NCBI GenBank assembly: GCA_965240325.2
Contig: OZ251225.1
Location: 124,001-188,000 of the forward strand
Source of the DNA: Rebecca billardiae RCC1528
Taxonomy: Eukaryota > Haptophyta
Direction of reading: 5' to 3'
DNA length: 64,000 nt
Shown here: positions 1-11,022 of the stretch, in pieces
Layout: each line of letters starts with the position of its first letter
How positions within the stretch are numbered: position 1 is the stretch's first letter
Notes under the pieces: generated by a model
Told to the model about the DNA's origin: nothing
Database searches by the model: none
The model's input: only the letters and a program-made list of their open reading frames with translations
Translations under genes and position numbers: made by a program

Positions 1-2
1 CG

Positions 3-1385
3 CAGCCGCAGCCGCAGCAGCCGCAGCGCGCGGACGCGAGCGCGCGCCGCGCGTCGCCGCCGCTGGACGAGCTGGCCCCGCTCGGCGCGGGCGCAACCGC
101 CATCGTGCGGCTCGTGCGGCACGCGCGCACGCGCCGGCTGTACGCGCTCAAGTCGATGCCGCACGCGCTGCTGCTCGGCGAGGCCGCGGGCGCGGACGGC
201 GGCGCCGAGGCGGAGGCGGAGGAGGAGGGCGCGCGCCCCGCCGAGCCGTGCGCCGAGCGCCCCTCCTCGGCCGCCACCAAGGCCGAGCGCAAGCTCGTGC
301 GCGCGTGGCGCGAGCGCGACGCGTTGCTCGCGCTCGCGGGCCACCCGTGCATCGTGCAGCTGCACGCGCACTGGTGCGACCCGCACGCGCTGCAGCTGCT
401 GCTCGAGCCGCTGCTGGGCGGAGACCTGCACGGGCTGCTCAACGAGTGCGGCGCGCTCACCGACGAGGCCGCCGCCTTCTACTGCGCGGCGGTGGCGCTC
501 GGCCTGGGCGCGGTGCACGAGCTGGGCTGCGCGTACCGGGACGTGAAGGCGGAGAACGTCGGCATCGACGCGGCGGGGTGGCCGCGGCTGCTCGACCTGG
601 GGGGCGTGGTCAAGGTGGCGCCGCCCGCGCGCGCGGGCGGCGGCAGCGCCGGGCTGCTGCCCGTGCCCGCCGCGCCGCCCGGCGGCGGCGGCGGCGGCGG
701 CGCGGGCGCGGGCGCGGGCGCGGGCGCGCCGTGCGCCGTCTCGGCCGCGGGCGGCGCGGGCGGCGGCTGCGCGTCGCCCGAGCCCGCGCCCGCGCCCGGC
801 TCGCCGTGCGGAGGGCTGTGCGCCGAGCCCTCCGCCCCCTCCGCGCGCACCGCCACCCGGTTCGGCACAGTCGAGTACATGAGCCCCGAGATGGTGCAGG
901 GGGCGCGCGCGGACGGCTCCGCGCCCGGCCGGCCGTCGGACTGGTGGTCGCTCGGCGCGCTCTGCTTCGAGATGCTCGTGGGGCGCACGCCGTGCGCCAG
1001 CGCCGCGGACGACGTCGACGCCGTCGCGATCGCGCGGCGCATCCGCGAGGGCGCCGTGCTCTGGCCGCGCCCCGACGAGCCGCAGCTCTCGGCGGGCGCG
1101 CGCGACCTGATCGAGCGGCTGCTCACCGTCGACGACCGCGCGCGGCTGGGCACGCACGGGGACGAGGCGGCGGTGCGCGCGCACCCGTTCCTCGCGTCGG
1201 TCGACGTGGACGCGATCATCAACCGCGTCGGGCTGCACCCGCCCTGGCGCCCGGAGCTCAGCGGCGCCGCGGACGTCAGCCGCTTCGCCGACCTGCCGCT
1301 CGACATGTTCGAGCACAGGAGGCGCGCGCTGCGCAAGCTCTCGGGCGCGGCGCGCGCGTGGGAGCCGCTGCTCGCCGACTTCTGA
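3..1385 (+). CDS. AGC-type Ser/Thr protein kinase, 5' partial
   Basis: The frame is already open at the window edge, so the 5' end lies outside. Kinase landmarks occur in order: a glycine-loop-like LGAGATAIVRLV, the ATP-anchoring lysine in YALKSM (codon 150-152), the catalytic loop YRDVKAEN (from 534), a DLG in place of DFG (594-602), FGTVEYMSPE (ATG of MSPE at 879) and DWWSLGALCFEMLVG. The end (ARLGTHGDEAAVRAHPFL) resembles the last lobe of PKA/PKG-like AGC kinases. About 80 residues of Gly/Ala/Pro-rich sequence sit between DLG and the APE-like motif; this is either a large activation-loop insertion or an in-frame intron. The chain stops at 1383-1385, shortly after the kinase domain. Kinase identity is firm; the AGC subgroup is inferred and the substrate is unknown. 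Confidence 0.8.
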   Translation, partial: QPQPQQPQRADASARRASPPLDELAPLGAGATAIVRLVRHARTRRLYALKSMPHALLLGEAAGADGGAEAEAEEEGARPAEPCAERPSSAATKAERKLVRAWRERDALLALAGHPCIVQLHAHWCDPHALQLLLEPLLGGDLHGLLNECGALTDEAAAFYCAAVALGLGAVHELGCAYRDVKAENVGIDAAGWPRLLDLGGVVKVAPPARAGGGSAGLLPVPAAPPGGGGGGGAGAGAGAGAPCAVSAAGGAGGGCASPEPAPAPGSPCGGLCAEPSAPSARTATRFGTVEYMSPEMVQGARADGSAPGRPSDWWSLGALCFEMLVGRTPCASAADDVDAVAIARRIREGAVLWPRPDEPQLSAGARDLIERLLTVDDRARLGTHGDEAAVRAHPFLASVDVDAIINRVGLHPPWRPELSGAADVSRFADLPLDMFEHRRRALRKLSGAARAWEPLLADF

Positions 1386-1825
1386 GCGCTCTGCGCAGGG
1401 CTACGTACTGGGCGCCGCAGTGCGGCCGAGTCGTACTGCCCTGCCCGGGCTGCGGGCGCTGGTTGGCACTGCCGCGGCCCACGGCCCTGCCACGGCCACG
1501 GCGGACGGGCTGCGGTCGGTAGTGGCTAGTACCCAGCGGGTGTCTACCCGGCAGCGCGTAATAGTCACGCGCACGCGGCTGACTCAGTGACTCCGCTTAG
1601 GACTGACAGCAGCCCGAGGTCGCTGTCCGACAGCCCCAACGACCCGGTGACAATGTACGGGCGGTACTGTAATGGCGTCAATCACGCCTTAACCAAGTGT
1701 GCACGTTAAAACATAGTAAACTGTACACAAGCAGTGCACAAATAGCTTTTCGCGCACGCATCAGTGCTGATAGGCAACGGAGCAGCAAGCAAGCACTCCC
1801 GCAAACCCAGCGCGTGATCGGAACG
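1386..1825. other. Intergenic region upstream of the Zn2Cys6 gene
   Basis: No coding potential is visible. It holds an AT-richer patch around 1697-1730 with the core GCACGTTAAAACA, which recurs near 21985 and 54855 and may be a promoter-proximal element of the next gene (ATG at 1826). Confidence 0.4.
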
Positions 1826-3519
1826 ATGTCCGCCGCCGACGCCGAAGCCGGCGCCGGGCGCACAAAGCCGTCGTGCAGGGCGTGCCGCCTGTCCAAGGTG
1901 AAGTGCATCTACTCGAACGGTGACGAGGTGGGCGCGTGCGACCGCTGCGCGCGGCTCGGCCTCGCCTGCATGCAGGTGCCGCCGGGCAAGCGCGGGCGCC
2001 CCGCTGGCCTGGTCGGGCCCGCGCTGCAGAAGATGAGGCAGCCGCCCGACGGCTCGCCACCGCCTGCCGCGCGCGGGCACGCCGTGCGCGCCACGCCGAT
2101 ACCGCTTGCCGCGCCCGGCCCGACCACCAGCCTCGCCAGCCCCGCCGAGCCCCTCCTCCCGCCCTCCACGGGGCCGGACATCCTCGAGCAGCTGAGCGAG
2201 CGGCTGATGAAGACGATGATCAGCGGCTCGCGCGCGGAGACGCAGGAGCACAAGGCGAGGGTGCAGCGCACGCTCGTCTCGCAGCTGGTGCTCGTCGCGC
2301 AGCGCGACGGCAACTGCGGTGCGCGCAGGCGCGTCGTCCGACGGCGCGCGGCTGCGCGCGCACCGCCCGCGGCGCGCGCCGGCACGCCCGCGCACCGCTT
2401 GCTCGCAGCCCACGCGCCCCGCCCCGCGCGCTCGCGCGCGCCCCGCGGCGCCCCGCAGAGCGCCTCGGCCGCGCGCTCATCTTCGCCGGGCGCATCGGCC
2501 TCACCCCCGCCGAGGTGCTGCGGCCGCTCTCCGCGCCGGGTGCGAGCATGGACGATCTGCTCGGGCACATGCCCGACTTCATCGCCGAGTGGTTCCACGG
2601 GGAGCGGCCGTGCGTGTTCCGCGCGTTCGCCGACGGGTACGTGCGCGTGCGCGCGAACGGTGCGATGCGTCGGGCGCTCGGCATGGCCGGCACCGCCGCC
2701 GCCACGCCCAGCATCACCGCCGCCGTGCAGCCCGGCCGCGCGGCCACTGGCTTGGCCGCTGGCTTGGCCGCTGGCTCGGCCGCTGGCTCGGCTGCTGGCT
2801 CGGCGGCGCTGCCGGGCCGGCTGGGCACCTCGGCGGCCATCGACGTCGGCGTGGTGGAGGCCGGCCTGCTGCACGCGGTGCTGATGGTGCCCAACGCGGG
2901 CGAGGTGCTCACGAGCGTGCTCGCCAGCATGCTCGAGCAGATCATGTCCGGCGGGGCGCCGCCCGCCCCGGACGTGCACCGGCACGCGCACGGGCACGCG
3001 TCGCAGCCGCTGCTGATCGTGGGCGTGGGCGAGTGCCGCCTGAGCGGCCGCATGGTGGTGCTCGGGGACTCGCAGGCGATGTGGAGCGCGCTGCGCTTCG
3101 TGCCGGTGGGCGCGGCCGAGGACGGCGCGGCCGAGCGCGGTGCGGAGGCGCGAGCGCAGCCACAGCCCGCGCCCACGCCACCGCACCCGGCGCAGCCAGC
3201 GCCCGCCGCCCCGGCACCTCAGCCGCCCACCTCGTCCGCCGACAGCGACGAGCCCCAGGGCACGGTGCAGGAGCTCGCCAGCCTCGTGGGCGACGCGGCG
3301 GACCTCGGGCTCACGCTCGAGGACGTGCATCAAATCCTGTTCAGCACCGGCGCCGACGCGCCTCCTGTCGCGGGCGTGGGCGGCGAGACGGCGCCGGGCG
3401 GCCGCCAGGGCGCGCTGACGGCGCACTCGTTCGCATCGGACGCGGCGTTGCTCGTCGGGCTGAGCGAAGAGGAGGTCGAGCGGCTGCTGCGCGGGCACGG
3501 CGGCACGGCTGGCGAGTAG
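1826..3519 (+). CDS. Zn2Cys6 (fungal-type) zinc-cluster transcription regulator, two exons
   Basis: Exons are 1826-2318 and 2459-3519, with a 140-bp GT-AG intron (donor GTGCGCGCAG); splicing restores one frame and gives about 517 residues. Residues 17-48 form a binuclear zinc cluster with spacing C17-x2-C20-x6-C27-x10-C38-x2-C41-x6-C48, followed by a basic KRGRP linker, as in Gal4-type DNA-binding proteins. After the splice the protein reads NCERLGRALIFAGRIGLTP. A middle region (HMPDFIAEWF to RRALGMAG) could be a PAS-like sensor, but that is a guess. A 12-bp tandem repeat (about 2746-2806) encodes AGLAAGSAAGS. The C-terminus is acidic/helical (LSEEEVERLL). The ATG at 1826 was chosen because it is the first ATG before the cluster. 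It is probably a nuclear DNA-binding regulator; targets are unknown. Confidence 0.75.
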
Positions 3520-3590
3520 CTCGTGTCATCAGGACTAGTGTAAGCATCCTCGCATCTATCATGCAATGATTGTACGTAGTAGGAGTGCTG

Positions 3591-3652
3591 CTACAGTACT
3601 GCTACTGTACTACTGTATCATGTACTGTACTGCTAATATAGCAGTACTGTAG
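3591..3652. other. Inverted repeat (stem-loop) downstream of the Zn2Cys6 gene
   Basis: The arms CTACAGTACTGCT (3591-3603) and AGCAGTACTGTAG (3640-3652) are perfect 13-bp complements around a 36-nt loop that is itself rich in GTAC. It lies 72 bp after the Zn2Cys6 stop codon and before the TIR gene. It could be a 3'-end/RNA structure or a small element; the function is unknown. Confidence 0.5.
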
Positions 3653-3874
3653 GAATCTAGCTAGCTACTCTCGGCCCTCAGCTGGTCAGGACGCGCGGTG
3701 TTGTATTTTTGGTTGATACCAGGCCGATCCAAGGGACGACCGCCGCTTGGGCGCGGTCCACCTAGACGCCCTCGAGGTGCCCACAGCGCCGAACGCCCCT
3801 GCACGCCTCACCTCGCCGCGCGCGAGCGCGTTCAAAACGGCCTCCATCGAGGCCCTCTGCCGTGGCCAGCCTTT

Positions 3875-6055
3875 ATGGGCGACCGCTCCGAGTCGGCAGT
3901 GCGCGCGCTGCTCGAGCGCGCGGCGGCGGACGGGCGCCGCCGCCGCGCGCTCGTGCGAGGCCCGACCCTCTTGCTCGGCTCCGCCTGCTGCCTGGTCGGC
4001 CTCCCGCTCATGATCTTCACGAGCAACGTGTGGACGGGCCGCGCCGGGGTGGCTTTCATGCTCACGGGCGGCTGGTTCCTGGTGTGCGCCATGGTACCCG
4101 ACGACGCGGACGCCCCGTACTATGTCGCCGGCTGCTCTGCCGCTGTCGAGCTCGTGCTGGGCGTGTGGGACGTCTTCAACACGCTCAACCAGTTCCGTGT
4201 GACGGAGGCGCAGTGCGGGGCAGGTGCGCCGCGCACGGCTGCGTGCCAGGCGCTCGTCGTCGGCCAGGTCACGCAGGTGTGGGACACGTGCGCCGCCTTC
4301 CTCTCGCTGGGTGTGTTCGTGCACATCCTCGTCGGCCGGTGGCAGCGGCGCGGCCAACCGCGCCGCGCGCGCCGTCGGCTGCTCCTGGTCATGCGCGCGG
4401 TGCTGTTCAGCTACACGCTCACGACCGCAGCGCGCGACGTGGCGGGCGCGGCGGCCTTTGTGGAGGGCAGCAGCGAGCGGCTGCTCGTGCTCCTGCCCAC
4501 GCTCCTCGTCAGCGCGTACGCGCTCGCCATCGCGCTCGTCGGCATGTCCCCCGGCGGGATCGCGCGAGTCCACCGGACTCTGGTGAGCAGGGGCTGGACA
4601 GACGGCGCGAGCTCCGCCGCAGCGATCGCCACCCTCGTGGGTGGCACGCGCCACCCGACGGAGTCGATGGCGCGCGGCATCGCGACGTTGCGCTGCGTGC
4701 CGCTCGATCGGCTCGAGCGCCGCCACCTGCAGCCGCGCGCTCAAGGCCAGCCGCCCATGCTGCCGCGTCGCCGGCTGCTCTCGCAGGCCCAAGCGGGTGC
4801 CTCGCGCCTCTCCAACGCGCTCGGCGCGGAGGCCGGGCTGCGCACGAGCGGCGCGCTCGCGCGGCTGTCGGGCGGTGACGCGCGGCGCAGCTCGTTGGGG
4901 GCGCAGCGCGGTGCGCAGCCGCCGCCCTCGAGTCACGACCTGAGCGTTGACCTGAGCGCGCAGCCGCCATCGGCCACGCCCGGTGCGTGCCTGGACACGT
5001 GCGCCGCCGCGGGCACGGCTGCCGAAACCGGGCCCGCCACGGCAGGGCGGGGTGAGGCGGCTGAAGGGGGGGGCGGCGCGTCCGGCGCGCCGTGGGTCCC
5101 CGCCGAGTACGGCCGCATCGACGCGTTCGTGTCGCACTCGTGAGCGCGCGTGGCCGCGCCGCGCCGCGCCAGCGCCGCGCGGCGGTGCCATGCGCGCACT
5201 GAGCACGTGCGAGGCGCGCGCGCCCCTCCACGCGCCCGTCCGCGCGCCCCATCCTCTCCCAGCTGGAGCGACGACGCCGACCTCAAGTGGGAGGCACTGC
5301 AGGCGTGGCGCGAGCGCTTCAAGGCCAAGCACAGGCGCGAGCCGACGGTGTGGTTCGACTCGCTGTGAGCCGCGCGCGCCGCGCGTGCGCGCCCCGCCCG
5401 TGCCGTTCGGCGCACGGGGGCGTGGCCCTCAGGGCTCACGCGCGAGCCGAGCGCGCCGCCCGCCGCCCGGCGCGCGCCGCGCGTTGCGTGGCAGGTGCAT
5501 CGACCAGAGCTCGATCGGCGAGTCGCTCGCGTTCCTGCCCGTGTACATCGCCGGCTGCCGCGCGCTCCTCGCGCTCGTCGGGCCGACGTATGCGCGCCGG
5601 CTGTGGTGGTGCGCGCTGTGCGCGCTGTGCCGCAGCAGCGCACCGCGAGCGCGCACCGCGCGCCGCGCCGCGTGCCGCCGTGCGTCACGCGCGCTACCGC
5701 GCGCGCCGCGCGCTGCTCCGTGCGCAGCGTGATGGAGCTCTTCGTCTTCGTCGTCACGGGCGGCGAGGAGGACCAGATCGAGTGGGTGGAGCTCGGCGAC
5801 GGGGCGGAGGTGGACGTGCGCGCGTTCGACGTGCGGCAGGCGCAGTGCACGCTCATCGCCGACTCGGACAGGCTGCTCTCGACGATCGATGCGACGTTCG
5901 AGGGCATCGACAAGTTCAACGCGAGCATTCGCGATCTGCTCTACCGCGCCACGGAGAAGCGCAGTAGCGCGCGGCCGGCCCCGGAGCTGGTGTGGCGCAA
6001 CACGTCTTTTTCGGCAAGCGGCCGCAGGGCAGATCGTCGACTACCAGCAGCCTGA
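3875..6055 (+). CDS. Multi-pass membrane protein with C-terminal TIR-like domain, four exons
   Basis: Exons are 3875-5139, 5263-5364, 5495-5608 and 5728-6055 (introns of 123, 130 and 119 bp; donors GTGAGC, GTGAGC, GTGCGC). Splicing gives about 602 residues in one frame. The N-terminal half has several hydrophobic helices (for example TLLLGSACCLVGLPLMIF, FLSLGVFVHILVG and LLVLLPTLLVSAYALAIAL), then a polar linker. The spliced C-terminus starts RIDAFVSHSWSDD, then LKWEALQAW, WFDSLCIDQ, FLPVYIAGCRALLALVGPTY and RRLWCVMELF. This is the motif order of the TIR-like 'SHSW/CIDQ/LWCxxE' domains common in algae and oomycetes; the E of CVMELF is the candidate catalytic-type glutamate. It is probably a membrane-anchored signalling protein facing the cytosol. 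The ATG at 3875 was chosen because no earlier in-frame ATG is plausible. Confidence 0.75.
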
Positions 6056-6400
6056 GCCCTGATCGTCCGGCCGATCGCGACATATATATATCGATTATCA
6101 GCAGCCTCATTGATGAGCCCGCCCGACTGCTCGTCGCCGTCCGATATCAGCAGTATCGCGCGTCGTCTTTATATTAATATAATTTATAATAATCGTATTG
6201 ATGATAGTCATCAGTAGTGCCCGGGCCGCTGCGCCCCCGAAGAGGCCGAAGGGCCGTCGGCGAGTGCCGAGCCCGAGTCACGGTTGGTCCGACCATTCAT
6301 CGTACAGATTGGCCCGCGCTGAGAGTGAGAAGAGTGAGAAGTGAGGCCGCATGCAGATCAAGACGTATATAGGTAGAGTGTAGCCACCTGGGGCCTGCCC
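6056..6400. other. Convergent intergenic region
   Basis: This lies between the ends of the TIR gene (+) and the sulfotransferase gene (-). It contains AT-rich TATATATA/ATTAATATAATT patches near 6080-6190 and no ORF worth reporting. It presumably carries both 3' untranslated regions. Confidence 0.5.
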
Positions 6401-7510
6401 CTACACGTCGGTGTAGCCGAGCCTGTGCGCAACGGTGCGCAGTCGATCTGCGAGGCCGGCGTTGATGTGGCGCAGGTCCTCGAGCGTGACGCTCACCAGC
6501 CCGGTGTTGCGCCTGTTGCGCCGCGCCTCCGTGTCGAGCGAGACGGCGGCTCGGCCGCTGCCGTCCGCGGCGGGCTCGCCGCACGCGCGTGCGAACGCGT
6601 CGCGCGAGGGCGGGTACGAGGCGTTGGCGAAGCCGCCGAGCCTCGCCACCTCGCACGCGCCCGTCGCCTCCACGTGGTACGCCCCGCCCAGCGCGCCCGC
6701 CTCGAGCGCGTCCGCCATGTGCTCCGAGTAGAGCGTCCAGTACCACGCGACCGCGCCCACACACGGCTTGATCGGCACCATCTCCGTGGGGAAGAGCGCG
6801 CGCACGAACGCGGAGAACATGGGGTTGGCGCCGCCGGCCTCGACGCGGCAGAACTTGACGGTGAGCGACTCGATCGTGCGCAGCGGGTGCCGCGCCTGCA
6901 GCAGCGCCCGCGCGTACGGCGTGACGCAGCCGGCCTCCGTGCGCGCGCAGCCCCACGTGGCGCGCACCACGTGCGCGCACTCGCGCTTCCAGCAGTCGCC
7001 CCACTGCACGCGGTACGAGCAGTTGGGCGCGCGGCGGAACATGGCGGGGTGGAACCCGAGGTTCCGCCAGCTCCGCGCGCAGATCACCGTGACCGAGTCC
7101 TCGGGCGCGCGCCCCGGGAAGTAGCGCAGCCCGTGCAGCCAGCTCACCGTGCCGTCGCGCGAGAAGGACGACTGCGTGTCCGAGTGCTCGTGCTCGAACT
7201 CGAGGCCGAGCGCCTTGAGCGACGCGGTCATCTGCACGGTGCCCGAGGACTGCGTCCCGACCACGAGCAGCTGGCGCATGTCGCCCTCGCCCACCGCGGG
7301 CCGCAGCCAGCCCGACTCGAGGTGCAGCCACAGGTAGCCGCTGTACAGCGCGTACGGCCCGCCGATCACGGAGGTGATCAGGAGCAGGTCCCACACGACG
7401 GAGCGCGGGCCACCGCCCGCCCTGCTCGGCGCGCCCGCCGCCGAAGGCGCGCCCTCGGTCGACGCCGCCGCGCCCTTCCCCCCGCCCTTGCGGCGTCGAG
7501 CCGCGCCCAT
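6401..7510 (-). CDS. Sulfotransferase-like type II membrane protein
   Basis: A single open frame of 369 residues starts at the ATG at 7510. Residues 1-35 are basic/Ala-Gly rich and residues about 38-62 form one hydrophobic segment (DLLLITSVIGGPYALYSGYL), which suggests a type II Golgi anchor. The lumenal part begins with LLVVGTQSSGTVQM (82-94), resembling the 5'-phosphosulfate loop that binds PAPS, and has RHPLRTIESL (207-216), resembling the 3'-phosphate motif (R..S). Several cysteines (for example NCSYRVQWGDCWKREC) suggest disulfides. Family membership is inferred from these two motifs; it could also be another P-loop transferase. The acceptor is unknown. A second sulfotransferase-like gene lies at 57.5 kb but is not a close copy. 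Confidence 0.6.
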   Translation of the reverse strand: MGAARRRKGGGKGAAASTEGAPSAAGAPSRAGGGPRSVVWDLLLITSVIGGPYALYSGYLWLHLESGWLRPAVGEGDMRQLLVVGTQSSGTVQMTASLKALGLEFEHEHSDTQSSFSRDGTVSWLHGLRYFPGRAPEDSVTVICARSWRNLGFHPAMFRRAPNCSYRVQWGDCWKRECAHVVRATWGCARTEAGCVTPYARALLQARHPLRTIESLTVKFCRVEAGGANPMFSAFVRALFPTEMVPIKPCVGAVAWYWTLYSEHMADALEAGALGGAYHVEATGACEVARLGGFANASYPPSRDAFARACGEPAADGSGRAAVSLDTEARRNRRNTGLVSVTLEDLRHINAGLADRLRTVAHRLGYTDV

Positions 7511-8578
7511 GCCACTGCCGTCGTCGTCGGCGCGCCCGCCGAGCTTCAGCTTGCCGGTTCACGAGTTCCCGCCACTGCCCCACCCACCGTCGTCAGGAAC
7601 AGTGCGCGGCCTGCCAAGTCCTGGTCTCTGGAGGCACCGCTGCACCGGACTGGGGTTGCCGAGCTGCGCGCTCGCGCCGCGCGCCGAGCGCTTCCCTCTC
7701 AGAGCGGTCCAGCGATGGCGGCAGTGGGCGAGTTCACACTCGTCAAGATGAACCCTAACCCTTAACCTAGGCGCATCGCTTCTCTTTGGCCTTTTTCCGC
7801 GCGCTTTTGGGCTTCACTAAAAGCGTCGCGCGCTGTTTCATCGTCTGGACCGCTGGGCGCCTGCCGCTGATGCTCGGGGGGAAGATGTGTGCCGACGGCG
7901 CGCGCCGGCCACGCCACACGTCTGGGGTGGCGCGCACGCACGCGTGCGCGCCGCCCTGCAGACCGTGGCGGGAAAGGTTCGCCCTTGCTGCCGGCGATGC
8001 GTTCGTCGGCGCAATCGACCCCCATCCAACGAGCCGGCACGGCTACCCGAACTCTAGTTCTTTTTATTTTTTTAACCGCATGCGGTGCTGTGTCGAGCAC
8101 GGCCCGTGAGATGCCGAGCTCAACCAGCAAGCGCGCACATGCTCGGCGCGCGCCCATGGCGCCGGGGCGCGCGAGCGTGCGTTGACTCCCGGCGTGCCGT
8201 GCGCTCCCCCCGCTCCATGCCGCGCGCAGCAGGCCGCCGCGCACGCCCGCCGACCTCCTCGGGCTGGGCCAGCAGCAGCGCCGCGTCCGTGCCGCCGGCC
8301 CCGAGGCCCGGGCGGAGGACATGCGGCGAGGACTGGACGCGCACCGTGGCGCTGTTGGCGGTGCAGCACGCCATGGCGGTGCGGTGCGCGCGGCGCGGCG
8401 CCGTGGTCGCGCGCGGACCGACGCGCGCCGGCATCGCAGCCTTGCCTGAGTCCTGTCCGCGCGCTCGGTGCCCGACTGCGGTGGTGGCCACCGCGCCCGC
8501 CCGCCCCGCGCCCCCCGCCCACCGCCCGCGTGGCACGCAGACCGAGCACGCCGACCTCGCCGAGCACGCCGACCTCAT

Positions 8579-8603
8579 ACACACACACACACACACACAC
8601 ACA
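8579..8603. repeat. (AC)n microsatellite
   Basis: About 12 AC units in the unannotated region between the sulfotransferase and the receptor gene. Confidence 0.9.
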
Positions 8604-10702
8604 TGTATGACGACAGGGCACTGCACCTGGCCCAGCACTGGCGCCTAACAGTCGAACCACTAAACCAGCAGGTCCCGAGCACTCCGAGCTGGCACAGCCG
8701 CTGACCTCTTGTAGGGGTCACGGACCGATGCCGGGTCCCATAGTCGTCCGAGACTCCTGGACGACCTGGAGCTGATGAGTATAGTGATGATACGATCGGA
8801 TGCCATATCGCACGCGCATGCATCACGCCCGATCCGCCGCCGCCGGCGCGTGCAGAGCGGGCTGACGCAGCAATTAACCGCCCGAGTTATAGGGGGGCCA
8901 AACCGCTCATTAAAAAAAGAAAATCAAAGCCGCGGCGCATTTTCGCTCCTCCCTCGGCCTTTTAGGGTGGCGCGGAGCCTTTTTCTCGGACCCCGCTCGA
9001 AAATCGAGCTCCGACGCGTTCGGGCGCTCAGAGCTCGGTTCCGCTCGAGCACGAGCGGCCGGAGGCAGTGGACCGCCGCGCGCTCGCGTCCCATGAGACG
9101 CCGATATGGTCTCGGGAGCGCGCGCGCGTGACGCTGGTGGGCGCTTCTGACCCTTGTCTTTGCGCCACCAGCGGCTCACCACCCGGTTCTTGGCCACCTC
9201 GCGCCGTGCGCGGCGCGCGTCGGCCGGCTTGAATTGGTGCGCTGCGTACGCCCGTCACGCTACCGCTCCTTGTGGCTCAAGATCAACTCGCCCCGGGGAG
9301 ATCGATGCTCGCCCCGAGTGTTCATGTGTATCCGTGGATGCCCAGCTCGCCTAACCTGCCCTGCTGCGCCGGAATCGCCGTCAGCAGACCTGCGCGAGCT
9401 CGCGCGCAACACCTCCGCGGAGCCCGCAACTGTCATGTTCCGCTCGTAGGGCCCGTGTTTGCACCTGCCGTGGCACTGGCGATGGTCAGCACGTTGGGTA
9501 TGGGTCATGCGTGCCCCCAGATGGCGTCGGGGCGCCTCCCATTCGCCTCTCAGGACGTTGCGGACGTGCTCGCAGGCAGCGGTTGGCTCATTCGACAGGC
9601 CTCCGACGTGCACTCGACCGTGCCTACAAGCGCGCCCCTGTGACGCGCATGCCTGCAGAAGCAGACGCAGATGGGCCTCCATGCACGTGGTGCGCCCAAG
9701 ACCGGCGGGAGCGTCAGAGATCGTCTCAATCTTGACACCTTGCACACGCCGGCGCTTGCCATTGGGCTCCGCGCAGCCAGCCAGGAGCGCCGAACAGCGC
9801 CGGATCAGCCTCTGTAGGCCGAATATCCGCCCCAACGCCCAGAAATAGCGCGGAACAGGGTAGGGCGTACATATATGGACCGATCCCATCCGGCCTGGTT
9901 TGGTGCAGAGACGCCAGCCACCACCTGGAGCAGGCGTTTGCTGCCGAATCGCATGCTCGGCACTGTGCCGCACTGCGATGACGACAGATTTGACCTGCCT
10001 CGTAGGTCTCGGCCATGGAGCGGTGACGGTTGGCTCGAGTGACTTTAAACCTTGATTATGACCGAGAGTACTCCCGGGCTGAGGACATGGGGCCGGTGCT
10101 TTGGGTCTACTATGTCTGCAATACGCCGTACGCGTGGCCGTATACACAGTCTGAAAACGTATCTCGCGGCTCGAGATCAGACGAGACTGTATTCATCAGA
10201 ATGGCGTCTATATACACGGTGGGTATGTAACGACCAGTGGCTTCCGGGAAACTACGTGTTTGACAGCCTGCCAGTACACAGCTTATATCGCATGTTGGGA
10301 CCTGCTGCTGCTGGGGACTCAGAACGATCTCGCCGAGATGCTCTATCAAAGTGAAGTCGACATGGTCTATATGTCACATATAAGACAGCCGTTACATGCC
10401 GTTTCCAATAAGTTCAGGCTCATTCTAATAAGTAAATATGCTAGCCGTTACGCCCTATATTCAGGGTATGTGCACCTGCTTTTTTTACTTGGCTGGCCCA
10501 GACCCCTCCAGAGGGCATATGATCCAGCCCCAATTCAGCGCTAAACACTCGCTAGGACCAGCGCTCGTAGCCGTCAGTCACGTCACAGTGCCACTTTGGC
10601 CCCCCTACCGAGTACCGTGAGACGGCGAGTCGACAGGCAGTAGACGTAGTCATCTGTCAGTAGTGACTGGCCTGTTTTATTTCGCTACCAGATCCATCCA
10701 GC

Positions 10703-10727
10703 ATATATATATATATATATATATATT
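10703..10727. repeat. (TA)n microsatellite
   Basis: An uninterrupted run of about 12 TA units; a further TA/ATA-rich patch follows at 10751-10780. Confidence 0.9.
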
Positions 10728-11022
10728 TACTATGTCACGGCATCAATAATGATATATATATATAATATAATATAATAATCTGCTATACTTCGCTACGATA
10801 TACTTTATTATTATTAAAGTTACTGAACTGCTGGCCGGATAGCTACCCGAGCATAGTATCAGGACTCAGGAGCATAGCACTTACGGCAGACGACTCATCA
10901 GACATCATCAGCGCAGTAGTCGTCATATATATCGTAGTAGTCGCGTCGTCGTCGTCATCAGCAGTTATACATAGCGCTGCCATCAGCATGATGTGGCCGC
11001 CCGATCAGCATCATCGTCGTCA

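Larger units (their letters stand above)
7511..11022. other. 3.5-kb region with no supportable gene
   Basis: Open frames here are short, switch strand and lack recognisable domains or consistent splice structure. A GC-rich part (7.8-8.6 kb) could hide a small multi-exon gene, but I could not join exons convincingly. From 9.8 kb onward composition becomes mixed and AT-richer, ending in TA and ATT/GTC trinucleotide patches before the receptor gene's 3' end at 11023. Confidence 0.4.

Noticed and set aside
1697-1825. Longer N-terminus of the Zn2Cys6 protein starting at GTG 1697
   Set aside because: A non-ATG start is unlikely in a nuclear gene; the ATG at 1826 fits just before the zinc cluster.
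7752-7764. Telomere-like CCCTAACCCTTAACC
   Set aside because: Only about two units; too short to call an interstitial telomere.
8064-8660. Possible small gene in the 8.1-8.6 kb GC-rich stretch
   Set aside because: All frames are open by composition, none has a domain, and coding-position bias was not consistent.
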